Below, piece after piece: positions 5,694 to 5,775 of a DNA stretch of 5,775 nt. Source of the DNA: Chloroflexota bacterium (GTDB lineage: Bacteria > Chloroflexota > UBA11872 > VXNJ01). A model generated the notes under the pieces. That model was given only the letters and a program-made list of their open reading frames with translations. It was not told the origin of the DNA and searched no databases. Position 1 is the first letter of the stretch; each line of letters begins with the position of its first letter. The DNA lies in the NCBI GenBank assembly GCA_026708165.1, contig JAPOVO010000085.1:1-5775 (forward strand), written 5' to 3'. The position numbers and the translations under genes are program-made.

Positions 5694-5775
5694 TTATTCG
5701 ATCTCGAAGATGGCCTCGATTTCGACCGGCAGGCCCATCGGGAGGCTTCCCATTCCCACAGCCGAGCGGGCGTGA
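5694..5775 (-). CDS. RidA family protein (C-terminal fragment)
   Basis: The minus-strand frame entering from the right edge encodes 26 residues and stops at TAA 5696-5694. It reads ARSAVGMGSLPMGLPVEIEA and then IFEIE at the end. This is the C-terminal signature of the RidA/YjgF/UK114 family (compare PARS...LP...VEIEAIA). The Arg in ARSAV matches the substrate-carboxylate-binding arginine (Arg105 in E. coli RidA), and the first Glu of VEIEA, fifteen residues later, matches the conserved active-site glutamate (Glu120). Active RidA proteins hydrolyse reactive enamine/imine intermediates to ketones, or serve related roles in catabolic clusters; both key residues are kept here. The start and most of the gene lie beyond the window. 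It converges on the TIM-barrel gene, so it belongs to a separate transcript. Confidence 0.85.
   Translation of the reverse strand, partial: HARSAVGMGSLPMGLPVEIEAIFEIE

Overview
This window looks like bacterial chromosome from a moderately GC-rich organism. Genes are tightly packed, start codons include GTG and possibly TTG, and the permease genes overlap. An ABC sugar importer sits beside several Gfo/Idh/MocA-family dehydrogenases and a TIM-barrel protein that opens with WTYPWD. I associate that mix with uncultured environmental lineages such as Chloroflexota (SAR202/Caldilineaceae-like) or similar sugar-scavenging groups. The assignment comes from memory of family styles, not from a search, and is tentative.

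Layout. The left edge (2-184, +) is the C-terminal end of a MalF/UgpA-type sugar permease. It overlaps by 11 bases a complete MalG/UgpE-type permease (174-1082, +). After a 47-base gap comes a Gfo/Idh/MocA oxidoreductase (1130-2155, +) with a full Rossmann glycine motif. A convergent junction of 42 bases follows. On the minus strand, two more Gfo/Idh/MocA proteins form a pair: the first transcribed is 4169-3123 and the second is 3133-2198, both with altered signature motifs. Upstream of that pair is a 223-base divergent gap holding a possible 59-residue small ORF or gene remnant (4357-4178, -). On the other side of the gap is a TIM-barrel protein of unassigned function (4393-5574, +) with a CxCxxC cysteine cluster. 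The right edge (5775-5694, -) is the C-terminal end of a RidA (YjgF/YER057c/UK114) protein.

How the genes may work together (inference): the importer brings in a sugar, glycoside or polyol. The three dehydrogenase-like proteins, which differ from one another in their cofactor-loop and active-site motifs, would oxidise, reduce or epimerise it. The TIM-barrel protein could be the lyase, isomerase or glycosidase step. RidA would remove reactive enamine/imine intermediates, or belong to an unrelated neighbouring unit. The substrate cannot be read from this sequence; the binding protein and ATPase are not in the window. I saw no tRNA, rRNA, CRISPR array, insertion sequence or phage gene.
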